DNA from: Sphingobacterium lumbrici
GTDB taxonomy: Bacteria; Bacteroidota; Bacteroidia; Sphingobacteriales; Sphingobacteriaceae
Direction: 5' to 3'
Length of the DNA: 64,000 nt
NCBI RefSeq assembly: GCF_006476045.1
Contig: NZ_SRZY01000002.1
Span: 18,771 to 82,770 of the forward strand
Shown: positions 53,411 through 62,035 of the stretch, piece after piece
Layout of the letters: each line of letters starts with the position of its first letter
How positions within the stretch are numbered: the stretch's first letter is position 1
Notes under the pieces: generated by a model
Databases searched by the model: none
Seen by the model: only the letters and a program-made list of their open reading frames with translations
What the model was told of the DNA's origin: nothing
Made by a program: the position numbers and the translations under genes

Positions 53411-54241
53411 CTATTTATTGTCCTTCGCCATTTCATAAACCAACTGCTTCACTTCTGCAGCCCACTGCCTCTCATTTTTAGCCGTATCAAAACACGTATA
53501 CGGTATCATTTTACCAATTTTTATAGTTACTCGTTGCCCTCTTTGCGAAAACATTTCATCTGGTAAATATAACATCTCCATATTAAATTTTACCCCTAAT
53601 TTTTGTCTCCACCGGGAAAAATTATAAAAGAAATTAGAATTCTTTCCTTCAATAAAAACAGGAACTATATTCTTTTTATATTTTTTAGCTTTTGAAATAA
53701 AGCTCTTTTTCCATGCTAAATCAACAATTTCACCGTCAATCTTACGGGATACCAATCCTGCCGGAAACACCAACAAGGCTTGATCAGCCGCATAAGCTTC
53801 ATCAATAGCAGATATCGCATTTTTATTTTGTCCTCCCACTTTATTTACCCCGATAAAAAGAGGCTCTAAGTTACGGATGTTAAGTAAAATATCATTTACC
53901 AAAAAATTCACATCCCTACGATAACGCCCTATGGCATGCATAAATGCAATTCCATCCAATCCACCCAAGGGATGATTAGCGGCAAAAATAACACTTTCAT
54001 CGGTAGGAATGTTATTTTCCCCCTCCAAAACTACTTCAACACCTAATTCATTTATCAACGCATCCACGAAATCCAACCCATACAAATCCTTATATGTGGT
54101 CATTATATAATTTATTTCATCTTCGTGAATCGTACGCTTTAAATAACTAATTAATGGTTTAGGTATCCATTTCGCCAGTCTTGGACTTTTTTTATGTATT
54201 ACTTCTCTTACTTGTATAAACTTATCTTGCTCAGTCGCCAT
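53411..54241 (-). CDS. PlsC-family O-acyltransferase (GlsA/OlsA-like)
   Basis: 276 residues. The acyltransferase motifs are visible: NHPLGGLDG (the usual HxxxxD catalytic motif, here HPLGGLD), FPAGLVSRKID (FPEG-like motif), and IVPVFIEGKN. No clear membrane segment, so it is probably peripheral to the inner membrane. Paired with the downstream OlsB-like gene, it probably adds the second, ester-linked acyl chain to an amino-acid lipid. Glycerophospholipid acylation is the alternative. Confidence 0.82.
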   Translation of the reverse strand: MATEQDKFIQVREVIHKKSPRLAKWIPKPLISYLKRTIHEDEINYIMTTYKDLYGLDFVDALINELGVEVVLEGENNIPTDESVIFAANHPLGGLDGIAFMHAIGRYRRDVNFLVNDILLNIRNLEPLFIGVNKVGGQNKNAISAIDEAYAADQALLVFPAGLVSRKIDGEIVDLAWKKSFISKAKKYKKNIVPVFIEGKNSNFFYNFSRWRQKLGVKFNMEMLYLPDEMFSQRGQRVTIKIGKMIPYTCFDTAKNERQWAAEVKQLVYEMAKDNK

Positions 54242-54439
54242 GTGTTATGGTTGAATTCAAAATCTTCACGTGTCCTGTACCGTAAAAGTACATAAAATAA
54301 TATTAAGTATATAAGAAAAATAATGAACTAATTCGGAATAATCAGTATGTTTGATAGGGATAACTGTCCTGAAAAGACATATTTAGAATAACGATTAAAC
54401 GTTTTTCTTTTTTTATTGTTTAACATATAAAAAATTACA

Positions 54440-55099
54440 ATGTTTATTGGCCAATACATATCATCTGATTTCCATGAAGTTCTCCCAAAAGATACTGTCA
54501 ATTTTGTGCTGAATAACATGAATGAATTTCAAGTCAAATATTTGCCCGTTGTAAGCAATGGCCGATATCATGGACTTATATCTGAGGATTTACTTTTAGA
54601 ACAAATAGACGGTCATCTACCGATAGAAGTACTATCCACTAAATTCAAACCAATTTATTTATTCGATTATCAACATATCTACGATGCCTTACAACTCATT
54701 GCGTCTTACGACTATTGTATCATACCTATTTTGAATAAAAATCATGAATATATCGGCATACTAACAAAACAGAGCCTATTAGTAGCATTGAACGAAACCT
54801 TAGGATATCAAGAAGGTGCCATAATAGTTTTAGAGTTAGGCATGCGCGACAATGCACTTTCTCATATCGCTCGCCTCATAGAAGCCGAAAACACACTTAT
54901 CCTGAGCACAGCGGTACGACCTGTTGCCGAATCGTCAAAATTAGAACTCACAATCAAAGTCAATAAAACAAATATCGCAGCTATTGTTTCTTCTTTATGG
55001 CGTAATGATTACGTGGTGAAAGCCACTTTTAGAGATGGTGGAGACCAGTCTGATATACAAGATCGGTATGATCTTTTAATGAATTATTTAGATTTATAA
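54440..55099 (+). CDS. CBS-domain pair protein with C-terminal ACT-like region
   Basis: 219 residues. Two CBS motifs lie at about 5-60 (FHEVLPKDTVNFVLNNMNEFQVKYLPVVSNGRYHGLISEDLLL) and 65-125 (YIFDYQHIYDAL-like, then IIPILNKNHEYIGILTKQSLL). A C-terminal region at about 130-205 resembles an ACT fold (IIVLELGMRDNALSHIARLIEAENTLIL). CBS pairs bind adenosine nucleotides and regulate partners. It is 41 bp upstream of nadK, an order seen in related genomes, so it may link energy state to NADP synthesis, which is speculative. Confidence 0.85.
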   Translation: MFIGQYISSDFHEVLPKDTVNFVLNNMNEFQVKYLPVVSNGRYHGLISEDLLLEQIDGHLPIEVLSTKFKPIYLFDYQHIYDALQLIASYDYCIIPILNKNHEYIGILTKQSLLVALNETLGYQEGAIIVLELGMRDNALSHIARLIEAENTLILSTAVRPVAESSKLELTIKVNKTNIAAIVSSLWRNDYVVKATFRDGGDQSDIQDRYDLLMNYLDL

Positions 55100-55140
55100 T
55101 TATTTCTTTTGCATTTTTGTGAAAAACATAAAACTTCGTA

Positions 55141-56034
55141 ATGAGTAGTATCGCTATAGCCATATACGGAAGAGCTTTTAATACATCTGTAAATACATTC
55201 GTAGAAGAGCTTTTCACTTTCCTCGCCGAAAAAGAGATAGACATATACCTATACAACGATTTCTACACCTTCCTTAAAGCGCATGTTTCGTGCCCAGATA
55301 GTCTAAAAACGTTTACATCGTATGCGGATCTGCCTACACACATCAACTTTATGCTTAGCTTAGGTGGAGACGGAACTATGCTTTCCGCAGTATCTATCAT
55401 AAAAGACACAGGGATTCCGATAGCCGGTATTAACTTTGGTCGATTGGGATTTCTAGCAAATATCCAGAAAACTGAAATCAAAGAAGCGCTGCAAAAAATA
55501 CTAAATGGTGAATACGCCATCCAATCTCGTGCCTTGCTATCGGTTGAAGCAGAGGGACTCGATTTATTTGGCGGGGAAAATTTTGCGCTTAACGATATTA
55601 CCGTATTTCGCTTTGATACATCGTCTATGATTACCATCAATACGTCTATCAACGGCGAACTCCTTAACTCCTATTGGGCGGATGGGTTGATTATTGCTAC
55701 CCCTACTGGATCTACAGCCTATTCACTGAGCTGCGGCGGACCAATTATTATGCCTGGAAGTGGGAATTTTGTCATTACCCCTATTTCTCCACACAATTTA
55801 AACGTCAGGCCCATTGTCGTCTCTGCCGATATGGAGTTGCACCTCGAAATTGAAAGTAGAACAGAAAATTTCATTTTAAGTTGCGATTCCAGAAGTGAAA
55901 CATTACCTATTTCTACTCAATTAACTATTAAAAAAGCACCTTTTAGTATTAACTTGATACGGTTGGAAAAAGATGCCTATTTCCGTACGTTACGCGAAAA
56001 ACTCCTCTGGGGAATAGATGTACGTAATTATTAG
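55141..56034 (+). CDS. nadK: NAD kinase
   Basis: 297 residues. GGDG active-site motif in MLSLGGDGTMLSAVS (residues about 73-76), GFLANIQ (GxLGFL-type), ALNDITVFR (NE/ND motif), and ATPTGSTAYSLSCGGPIIMP. It phosphorylates NAD to NADP. It is followed by porG, uppS, bamA and skp genes. Only 41 bp separate it from the CBS gene. Confidence 0.96.
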   Translation: MSSIAIAIYGRAFNTSVNTFVEELFTFLAEKEIDIYLYNDFYTFLKAHVSCPDSLKTFTSYADLPTHINFMLSLGGDGTMLSAVSIIKDTGIPIAGINFGRLGFLANIQKTEIKEALQKILNGEYAIQSRALLSVEAEGLDLFGGENFALNDITVFRFDTSSMITINTSINGELLNSYWADGLIIATPTGSTAYSLSCGGPIIMPGSGNFVITPISPHNLNVRPIVVSADMELHLEIESRTENFILSCDSRSETLPISTQLTIKKAPFSINLIRLEKDAYFRTLREKLLWGIDVRNY

Positions 56035-56125
56035 ACAGCCAATCGCGATAGCCGTACTATTTAACAAAATTTAAAGATAAAGTATTCTATTAAAAACTTT
56101 ATCTTTACATCCAAAATCAATAAAA

Positions 56126-56935
56126 TTGGTCTACTTCCGATATATCGTTATTCTATTTATACTCTGTGCACATGTAAAATCCGATGCGCAGCAGTACGAA
56201 TTTGGTATTATAGGATTTGGAACCGGCTATATGGGCGATATTAACACTAATAATCCCTTTTATTATCAAAGTATTGGCGGTGGTCTCGCTGTAAAATATA
56301 ACCTGAACCCCACTTGGGGAATCAAGGCAGGGTTTAACTACGTTTCACTTCATGGAAATGATCTGGATTCCAAATTTGGTACGCAACAAGATCGGGCATT
56401 ACAGTTTAATAATAACCTTAAAGAACTTTCGGTAACTGCAGAATTTAATTTTTTTAAATTCATTGCCGGTAGAGCCATCAATCGTTATACGCCTTATCTT
56501 CTTGCCGGTGTATCTGCGTCATTGCATGACCCTTATGTGAATTTAGACGGAAAAACTATTAAGTTGAGGGAGTTGCAGTTAGAATATGATCTGGAACATA
56601 ATCCTGACAAATATTCTAAAATTGCCTTTTCTGTACCTTTCGGGCTAGGATTTAAATACAATATAAAAGGTCCTTGGAGTGTTGGCGCTGAAGTAATTTA
56701 CCGTAACACCTTCAATGACAACATTGATAATGTGAGTAAAAATTATGCGACCTCACGTCCAAAAACGTCTGCTGTATCCCCTCAAACCTGGGATTTCTTA
56801 GCCGATCCCAGTGGTCAGCTTGAAGAGCATCGGGGCAAAGCAAGGGGAAATGGCAAGAATTACGATGGCTTTATGACTGCCGGATTTACATTAACGTACA
56901 CATTAATAAGTACGAAATGTTATTGGTGGCAATAG
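56126..56935 (+). CDS. porG: T9SS protein PorG (DUF6089-type outer-membrane barrel)
   Basis: 269 residues with a TTG start at 56126. No in-frame ATG precedes the signal peptide (YFRYIVILFILCAHVKSDA, cut near DAQ), and the next Met (GYMGD) is far inside the mature protein. Beta-barrel strands with aromatic ends are seen (YEFGIIGFGTGYMGDINTNN, LAVKYNLNPTWGIKAGFNYVS, GFMTAGFTLTYTLIS). The position directly before uppS-bamA-skp-skp is that of PorG in P. gingivalis and other Bacteroidota. PorG links the T9SS ring to the outer membrane. A -7-like TATCTTTA lies at 56100-56107. Confidence 0.82.
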   Translation: MVYFRYIVILFILCAHVKSDAQQYEFGIIGFGTGYMGDINTNNPFYYQSIGGGLAVKYNLNPTWGIKAGFNYVSLHGNDLDSKFGTQQDRALQFNNNLKELSVTAEFNFFKFIAGRAINRYTPYLLAGVSASLHDPYVNLDGKTIKLRELQLEYDLEHNPDKYSKIAFSVPFGLGFKYNIKGPWSVGAEVIYRNTFNDNIDNVSKNYATSRPKTSAVSPQTWDFLADPSGQLEEHRGKARGNGKNYDGFMTAGFTLTYTLISTKCYWWQ

Positions 56936-56947
56936 GTTTATAGATTT

Positions 56948-57700
56948 GTGAAGAAGAATATCATGACAATGAAGGACAAACTAGACAAGAATAATGTACC
57001 CCGACATATTGCCATTATAATGGATGGAAATGGACGTTGGGCCAAAGGTCTAGGTAAGCTACGCGTATTTGGGCATCAAAACGGTGTGAGTGCAGTAAGA
57101 GAAACCTTAGAAGGTGCTATTGAAATAGGCGTACAGTATTTAACACTCTATGCTTTTTCCTCAGAGAACTGGAATCGTCCGAAGATGGAAGTCAAAGCAC
57201 TGATGGAATTGCTGGTAAACTCCTTAAGTAAAGAACTAAAGACTTTTCAGAAAAATGGCATTCGACTAAATACCATTGGAAACATCACAGATTTACCCCT
57301 TAATTGTCAGGAGAAATTGAAAGAAACCATAGAGGCGACAAAATTCAATACCAGTTGTACACTCACACTCGCGTTGAGCTACGGCTCTCGCAAAGAAATA
57401 GTGGATGCAGCTAAAGCAATTGCAGGCCAAGTAAAGGATGGTCGTTTAAATGTAGAAGATATCAGCGAAGATATATTTCAGCAACACCTCTACACAGCAG
57501 ACCTGCCAGATCCTGATCTGATGATCAGAACTAGTGGAGAATATCGGATTAGTAATTACCTGCTTTGGCAGATGGCCTATACAGAACTATGGTTTACATC
57601 CAAGATGTGGCCCGAATTTACAAGGAATGATTTATTCGAAGCCATAGTTGATTTTCAGCAACGGGAACGCCGATTTGGAAAAACAAGTGAACAATTATAA
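56948..57700 (+). CDS. uppS: Isoprenyl (undecaprenyl) diphosphate synthase
   Basis: About 245-250 residues. The start may be GTG at 56948 or ATG at 56963 or 56969, all upstream of the first conserved motif. cis-Prenyltransferase signatures: IAIIMDGNGRWAKG (catalytic Asp), YAFSSENWNRP, and RTSGEYRISNYLLWQMAYTELWF. It makes the C55 lipid carrier for peptidoglycan and O-antigen. It starts 12 bp after porG and is followed by a 202-bp spacer holding a copy of the dispersed repeat element. Confidence 0.95.
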   Translation: MKKNIMTMKDKLDKNNVPRHIAIIMDGNGRWAKGLGKLRVFGHQNGVSAVRETLEGAIEIGVQYLTLYAFSSENWNRPKMEVKALMELLVNSLSKELKTFQKNGIRLNTIGNITDLPLNCQEKLKETIEATKFNTSCTLTLALSYGSRKEIVDAAKAIAGQVKDGRLNVEDISEDIFQQHLYTADLPDPDLMIRTSGEYRISNYLLWQMAYTELWFTSKMWPEFTRNDLFEAIVDFQQRERRFGKTSEQL

Positions 57701-57705
57701 TGAAC

Positions 57706-57784
57706 CTGCATGAGCCTTCACTTAAAATAGGAAATTAATTAAAATAGCTCATGGAAGCTTCATTGCCATTTAACAACGATTTAT
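57706..57784 (+). repeat. Dispersed intergenic inverted-repeat element, copy 2
   Basis: CTGCATGAG at 57706-57714 and GCTCATG at 57747-57753 form the inverted arms, followed by AAGCTTCATTGCCATTTAAC and on to 57784. The tail (57748-57784) matches 23218-23254 at 32 of 37 positions. This copy is shorter (79 bp versus 126 bp) because the spacer between the arms is shorter. Confidence 0.75.
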
Positions 57785-57798
57785 AATAATGAAAATAT

Positions 57799-57806
57799 TA
57801 CCTTTG
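57799..57806 (+). promoter_or_regulatory. Candidate -7 box of the bamA promoter
   Basis: TACCTTTG matches TAnnTTTG exactly and lies 15 bp after the end of the dispersed repeat. No good TTTG is found at 20 nt upstream. It would give a leader of about 90 nt for bamA. Confidence 0.4.
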
Positions 57807-57902
57807 TAGCGGAAACGCTAAAAATTAACTAGATAGACGTATTTTTCTTTTAACAAAAATTAACAACAGTTTGATGTACTTTAGCATCCATAATAACAAG
57901 TA

Positions 57903-60482
57903 ATGAAGCAACTATATATACTGATAACAGCATTTTTTTTATTGAGCTGGACATCGACATTTTCGCAAATCGGCAAGAATCCAATTAATCTTTCAGATCC
58001 CAATGAAATAAATTATCTACAACCAAAGGACTACATAATAGGTGGTATTACGGTATCCGGAGTACAATATTTAGATGCAGAAGTATTGATTACGATTTCG
58101 AAGCTTGTGATTGGTCAATATATAGAAGTGCCTGGAGAGGCTACCGCAAATGTTATTAAAAACTTAATGGCCCAAAACCTATTTGACGATGTGCAGTTAT
58201 GGGCAACACGAATCGAAGAAGAAAACATCTTTTTTGATATACGTGTGCAAGAAAGACCGCGTTTAACTCGCATTGACATCAATGGGCTAAGCAAATCACA
58301 CACAGAAGAAATCCGCAAAAGATTAAATGAAGGTGCTGGTAAGATTGTTAATGAAAATCTATTACAATCAACAAGATCCACCATACAACGTTTCTTACGC
58401 GAAAAATCGTTCTTATATCCTGATATCAAGATTGAAACCTTTAAAGATACCGCACAAGCTAATAATGAAATTGTCGTTGTTGATGTCGAAAAGAATAAAA
58501 AAATCAAAGTTCGCAAAGTTAACTTCACGGGCAACGAAATCTTCTCCGATAACCAAATGTCAAAATTCTTAAAGGGGGTAAAACCACGTAAATGGTATAG
58601 AATTTTTGGCCCCGGTAAATTCAAAGAAGATAAATACGACGAAGCAAAAGAAAAGTTGATTGCGAAGTTACAAGATAGAGGCTACCGTGACGCTCAGATC
58701 CTGTCGGATAGCATTTACCGCTATGATGAAAATGAAATCGCTATCGATATAGAAGTCTATGAAGGTCCTAAATATTATGTTGGTAGTATTGATTGGACGG
58801 GTAATACGCGTTACAAGGATTCGGTATTGAATATCCTATTAGGTATTGAAAGAGGCGATGTTTACAGCGAAGAAAAAATGATCACCAAATTGATGGGACC
58901 TACCCGCAATAGTGATGATATCAGTTCGCTTTATCAAAATGACGGATATTTGACGTTTAGTATCAATCCGGTTATCAAGCGCATCAACCAAGATACTGTA
59001 GATTTGGAAATCCAGGTGAGCGAGGGCAAGCAATACACGATTAACAATGTTATTGTAAAGGGTAATGATGTAACGAATGACCGCGTTGTATTACGTTCGA
59101 TATACACAAAACCAGGTCAAAAATATTCACGTGAACTTATCATGAGAAGTATCCGTGAAATCTCCCAACTGGGTATGTTTGATGAGCAAAAGATCACACC
59201 GGACATCCCTTCCTCTACGATGAATCACGAAGAGGGTACAACCGATGTCGTATTCAATGTCACCGAAAAACCTTCCGATCAGGTTGAGTTGTCGGGTGGT
59301 TATGGTGCAGGTCAAATTATCGGCACGCTGGGTTTAACCTTCAACAACTTTTCGACAAGCAACTTATTCAAAAAAGATGCTTGGAAACCCCTTCCTCGTG
59401 GAGATGGACAAAAATTAAGTGTTCGGGGACAAACATCGGGTAAACGTTATCAATCCTATAACTTTTCGTTCACAGAACCCTGGTTGGGCGGTAAAAAACC
59501 TGTTTATTTTGGGTTAAGTGCCTACACTTCTAACTCTTCATACGGAGGTTTTAACTACTATACAGGTGAACAGATGGTGCGAGATTCTGAATTGAACCGT
59601 ATCTGGATGACAGGTGTTACCGCTTCATTAGGTAAACGTCTCCAATGGCCGGATAACTATTTTCAAATCAATAGTTCATTATCATTCCAGCGATATAAGC
59701 TACAGAATTATGGCAATTATTTCCTGTTTTCTGATGGTACGGCCTATAATGTTAACTTTACCCAGGAGATCAGTCGTAACTCGGTAGATGTACCTATCTA
59801 CCCAACTTCGGGATCACATATCAAATTTTCCGTACAATTAACTCCTCCATATTCCCTGTTTAATGATATTAACTACGCAACTGCAGCGGATAATGTTAAA
59901 TACAAATGGACAGAATACCACAAATGGAAATTCGATTCCCAATGGTACACTAAAGTTGTCGGTAAATTAGTGGTAAAAACACAGGCGCAATTTGGATATT
60001 TGGGAAGCTATTCTACAGAAACCCCTACCTCTACATTTGAACGATTCAAATTAGGTGGTGATGGTATGCAGGGATTCGACTTCTTACAAGGTTCTGAGAT
60101 TTTGGCAATGCGAGGTTATGCCAATGGTACCATTATTCCAGAATCTACCGGCAACGGATTCCAACAGATTGCGATCAATTCAGGTAGCCCGATTTATGCT
60201 AAATATCAAATGGAACTCCGTCATCCGGTGATGCTTAACGAGCAAGCTACCGTTTTTGTATTAGCTTTTGCAGAAGCGGGTAACACCTGGAATAAATTCT
60301 CGGAGGTAAACCCGTTTAAAGTAAGGCGTTCGGCCGGTGTTGGTGCACGTATATTTTTACCTATTTTTGGTATGCTTGGTATTGATTATGGTCATGCGTT
60401 TGACCCTATCCCAGGTATGAACTCAAACAACTGGAAACAAAATTTTACATTTAGTATCATGCAAAATATGGGAGGTTTTTAA
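57903..60482 (+). CDS. bamA: Outer-membrane protein assembly factor BamA
   Basis: 859 residues. Signal peptide (MKQLYILITAFFLLSWTSTF, cut near FSQ). Five POTRA repeats span about residues 45-440 (IGGITVSGVQYLDAEVL; TRIDINGLSKSHTEEIRKRL; KVRKVNFTGNEIFSDNQM; GSIDWTGNTRYKDSVL; TINNVIVKGNDVTNDRVV). A 16-strand barrel follows, with the conserved VELSGGYGAGQIIGTLGLTFNN opening, and ends with NMGGF (C-terminal aromatic). It inserts barrel proteins into the outer membrane, including presumably PorT and PorG. The two Skp-like chaperones follow. Confidence 0.96.
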   Translation: MKQLYILITAFFLLSWTSTFSQIGKNPINLSDPNEINYLQPKDYIIGGITVSGVQYLDAEVLITISKLVIGQYIEVPGEATANVIKNLMAQNLFDDVQLWATRIEEENIFFDIRVQERPRLTRIDINGLSKSHTEEIRKRLNEGAGKIVNENLLQSTRSTIQRFLREKSFLYPDIKIETFKDTAQANNEIVVVDVEKNKKIKVRKVNFTGNEIFSDNQMSKFLKGVKPRKWYRIFGPGKFKEDKYDEAKEKLIAKLQDRGYRDAQILSDSIYRYDENEIAIDIEVYEGPKYYVGSIDWTGNTRYKDSVLNILLGIERGDVYSEEKMITKLMGPTRNSDDISSLYQNDGYLTFSINPVIKRINQDTVDLEIQVSEGKQYTINNVIVKGNDVTNDRVVLRSIYTKPGQKYSRELIMRSIREISQLGMFDEQKITPDIPSSTMNHEEGTTDVVFNVTEKPSDQVELSGGYGAGQIIGTLGLTFNNFSTSNLFKKDAWKPLPRGDGQKLSVRGQTSGKRYQSYNFSFTEPWLGGKKPVYFGLSAYTSNSSYGGFNYYTGEQMVRDSELNRIWMTGVTASLGKRLQWPDNYFQINSSLSFQRYKLQNYGNYFLFSDGTAYNVNFTQEISRNSVDVPIYPTSGSHIKFSVQLTPPYSLFNDINYATAADNVKYKWTEYHKWKFDSQWYTKVVGKLVVKTQAQFGYLGSYSTETPTSTFERFKLGGDGMQGFDFLQGSEILAMRGYANGTIIPESTGNGFQQIAINSGSPIYAKYQMELRHPVMLNEQATVFVLAFAEAGNTWNKFSEVNPFKVRRSAGVGARIFLPIFGMLGIDYGHAFDPIPGMNSNNWKQNFTFSIMQNMGGF

Positions 60483-60528
60483 TTAAACTTTTTATTCCTA
60501 TAATTGTCCTACAAAATAACGAAAGAAA

Positions 60529-61062
60529 ATGAAAAAGATATTTGTTGTATTAGCCTTTTTAACGCTTGGTGCTACGGCTTCTTTTGCCCAACGTTTAGCC
60601 TATGTAGATTCAGAATATATTTTAAGACATATCCCTGAATACGCATCGGCTCAGAAGCATCTGGACGATCTTTCTGTACAGTGGCAGGAAGAAGTAGATA
60701 AGCAATACGGTGAAATAGAACGTCTATATAAGGCCTACCAAAACGATCAAGTACTGTTAAATGATGATATGCGCAAACGACGTGAGGATGAAATCGTAAA
60801 TAAAGAAAAAGCCGTAAAGGAATTCCAAAGACAGAAATTTGGATATGAAGGTGAATTATACACACAACGCATCCGCTTGGTAAAACCTATTCAAGATCGC
60901 GTAGCTAAGGCCATCCAAGATGTTGCTAATGCGCAAGGATTGGATCTTATTTTAGATAAAGGATCCGAAATCACCTTCTTATTTGCAAATCCAAAACTGG
61001 ATAAAAGTAATGATATTATTACAAAATTAGGATTTAAACCTGATGCCCAACTTGCACAATAA
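60529..61062 (+). CDS. OmpH/Skp-family periplasmic chaperone (first copy)
   Basis: 177 residues with a signal peptide (MKKIFVVLAFLTLGATASFAQ). The Skp pattern is RLAYVDSEYILRHIPEYASAQKHLDDL, then a long charged coiled-coil (about residues 50-115, QEEVDKQYGEIERLYKAYQ), and the closing strand DLILDKGSEITFLFANPKLD. It holds unfolded outer-membrane proteins for BamA. Starts 46 bp after bamA. Confidence 0.93.
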   Translation: MKKIFVVLAFLTLGATASFAQRLAYVDSEYILRHIPEYASAQKHLDDLSVQWQEEVDKQYGEIERLYKAYQNDQVLLNDDMRKRREDEIVNKEKAVKEFQRQKFGYEGELYTQRIRLVKPIQDRVAKAIQDVANAQGLDLILDKGSEITFLFANPKLDKSNDIITKLGFKPDAQLAQ

Positions 61063-61139
61063 GTTATAATTAGTATAATTGCAAAAAATATAATTAACAG
61101 AATAAATAAGAACAGACGATTTGTATCTAATAGACAAAA

Positions 61140-61682
61140 ATGGAAAGAATGAAAAATTTATTAAAAGGAGCAGCATTAGTAGCGGGATTATTCATTTCAA
61201 CTCAGGTTGTAAATGCACAACAAAAAATTGGACATATAAATTCAGGAGAAATTCTCCAAGCTACAGCTGATTTTAAAACAGCAGCAGATCAGCTCAAAGC
61301 CTTGACAGAAACCAAAGAAAAAGAATTTCAAGGAATGGTGGCAGAATACACAAAAAAACAAACCGAGTATAACGAAAAATTACTAAATAGAAGTGAAGCT
61401 AATAAAGCAACCGTGGATGCAGAATTGCAAACTTTAGCCGAAGGAATACGTCAGATCGAAAGTCGTATCCAAGAGATTCAAAGAGTATCCCAAGAGGAAC
61501 TAGGTAAAAAAGAGCAAGAATTATTCGCTCCTATTCAACAAAAAGTAATGACAGCAATCAATGCGGTTGCACAAGAAAAAGGTTATGCCTATATATTAGA
61601 TCTTGCTGCCGGAAGCGTAATTTATTTCCAAGGTGGTGAAGATGTTTCGGCTGATGTAAAAACCAAATTAGGTATAAAATAA
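61140..61682 (+). CDS. OmpH/Skp-family periplasmic chaperone (second copy)
   Basis: 180 residues with a signal peptide (LLKGAALVAGLFISTQVVNAQ). The same architecture as the gene before it: KIGHINSGEILQATADFKTAADQLKAL, coiled coil at about 45-125, and GYAYILDLAAGSVIYFQGGEDVS. ATG 61140 is used; an ATG at codon 4 is equally possible. The tandem pair of Skp paralogues after bamA is typical of Bacteroidota. murI, often next in line, is absent here. Confidence 0.93.
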   Translation: MERMKNLLKGAALVAGLFISTQVVNAQQKIGHINSGEILQATADFKTAADQLKALTETKEKEFQGMVAEYTKKQTEYNEKLLNRSEANKATVDAELQTLAEGIRQIESRIQEIQRVSQEELGKKEQELFAPIQQKVMTAINAVAQEKGYAYILDLAAGSVIYFQGGEDVSADVKTKLGIK

Positions 61683-61702
61683 GATATCGCAACTTTCAAT
61701 AC

Positions 61703-61740
61703 AAAGAGGCTGTCTCAAAATGAGACAGCCTCTTTTTTTA
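61703..61740 (+). terminator. Strong terminator after the second skp gene
   Basis: AAAGAGGCTGTCTC (61703-61716) and GAGACAGCCTCTTT (61722-61735) pair perfectly with a 5-nt loop, followed by TTTT. It closes the nadK/porG-to-skp region. Confidence 0.95.
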
Positions 61741-62035
61741 TAATTTAATAATGAATGTATAACCGTTTGAAAGGGCTATTGAGGAAAGGTGTTTTGCTAT
61801 TTTTCGAAGACGACAATGGTCGTTAGTAATGAGCAAATCATACCCACAAGCGAACACTTTTTTAGCTAAAACTTGAGTACGATCCAGACAAAATATTTAG
61901 CAACAAGTTTTAAAAATACTATAAATAGAACATCTGAATGTAATGAGTGGACAAACTAAAATCAAAGATGTATTCCTTTTTCCTCAAATCATTTTTGTAG
62001 ATTTACATTAGCATCATTCACCTACTCGCTTCCCT
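61741..62035. other. Intergenic region without recognised gene
   Basis: 295 bp. Plus-strand stops in all frames. The minus strand has a short protein-like run around 61760-61890 (VLAKKVFACGYDLLIT) with no start and no family I recognise, possibly debris. No clean promoter for nnr was identified; a TTTG near 61991 has no good -7 box at the right distance. Confidence 0.5.

Noticed and set aside
61741..61900. Minus-strand protein-like stretch (VLAKKVFACGYDLLIT)
   Set aside because: No start codon, frame interrupted upstream, and no family recognised. Not enough to call a pseudogene.
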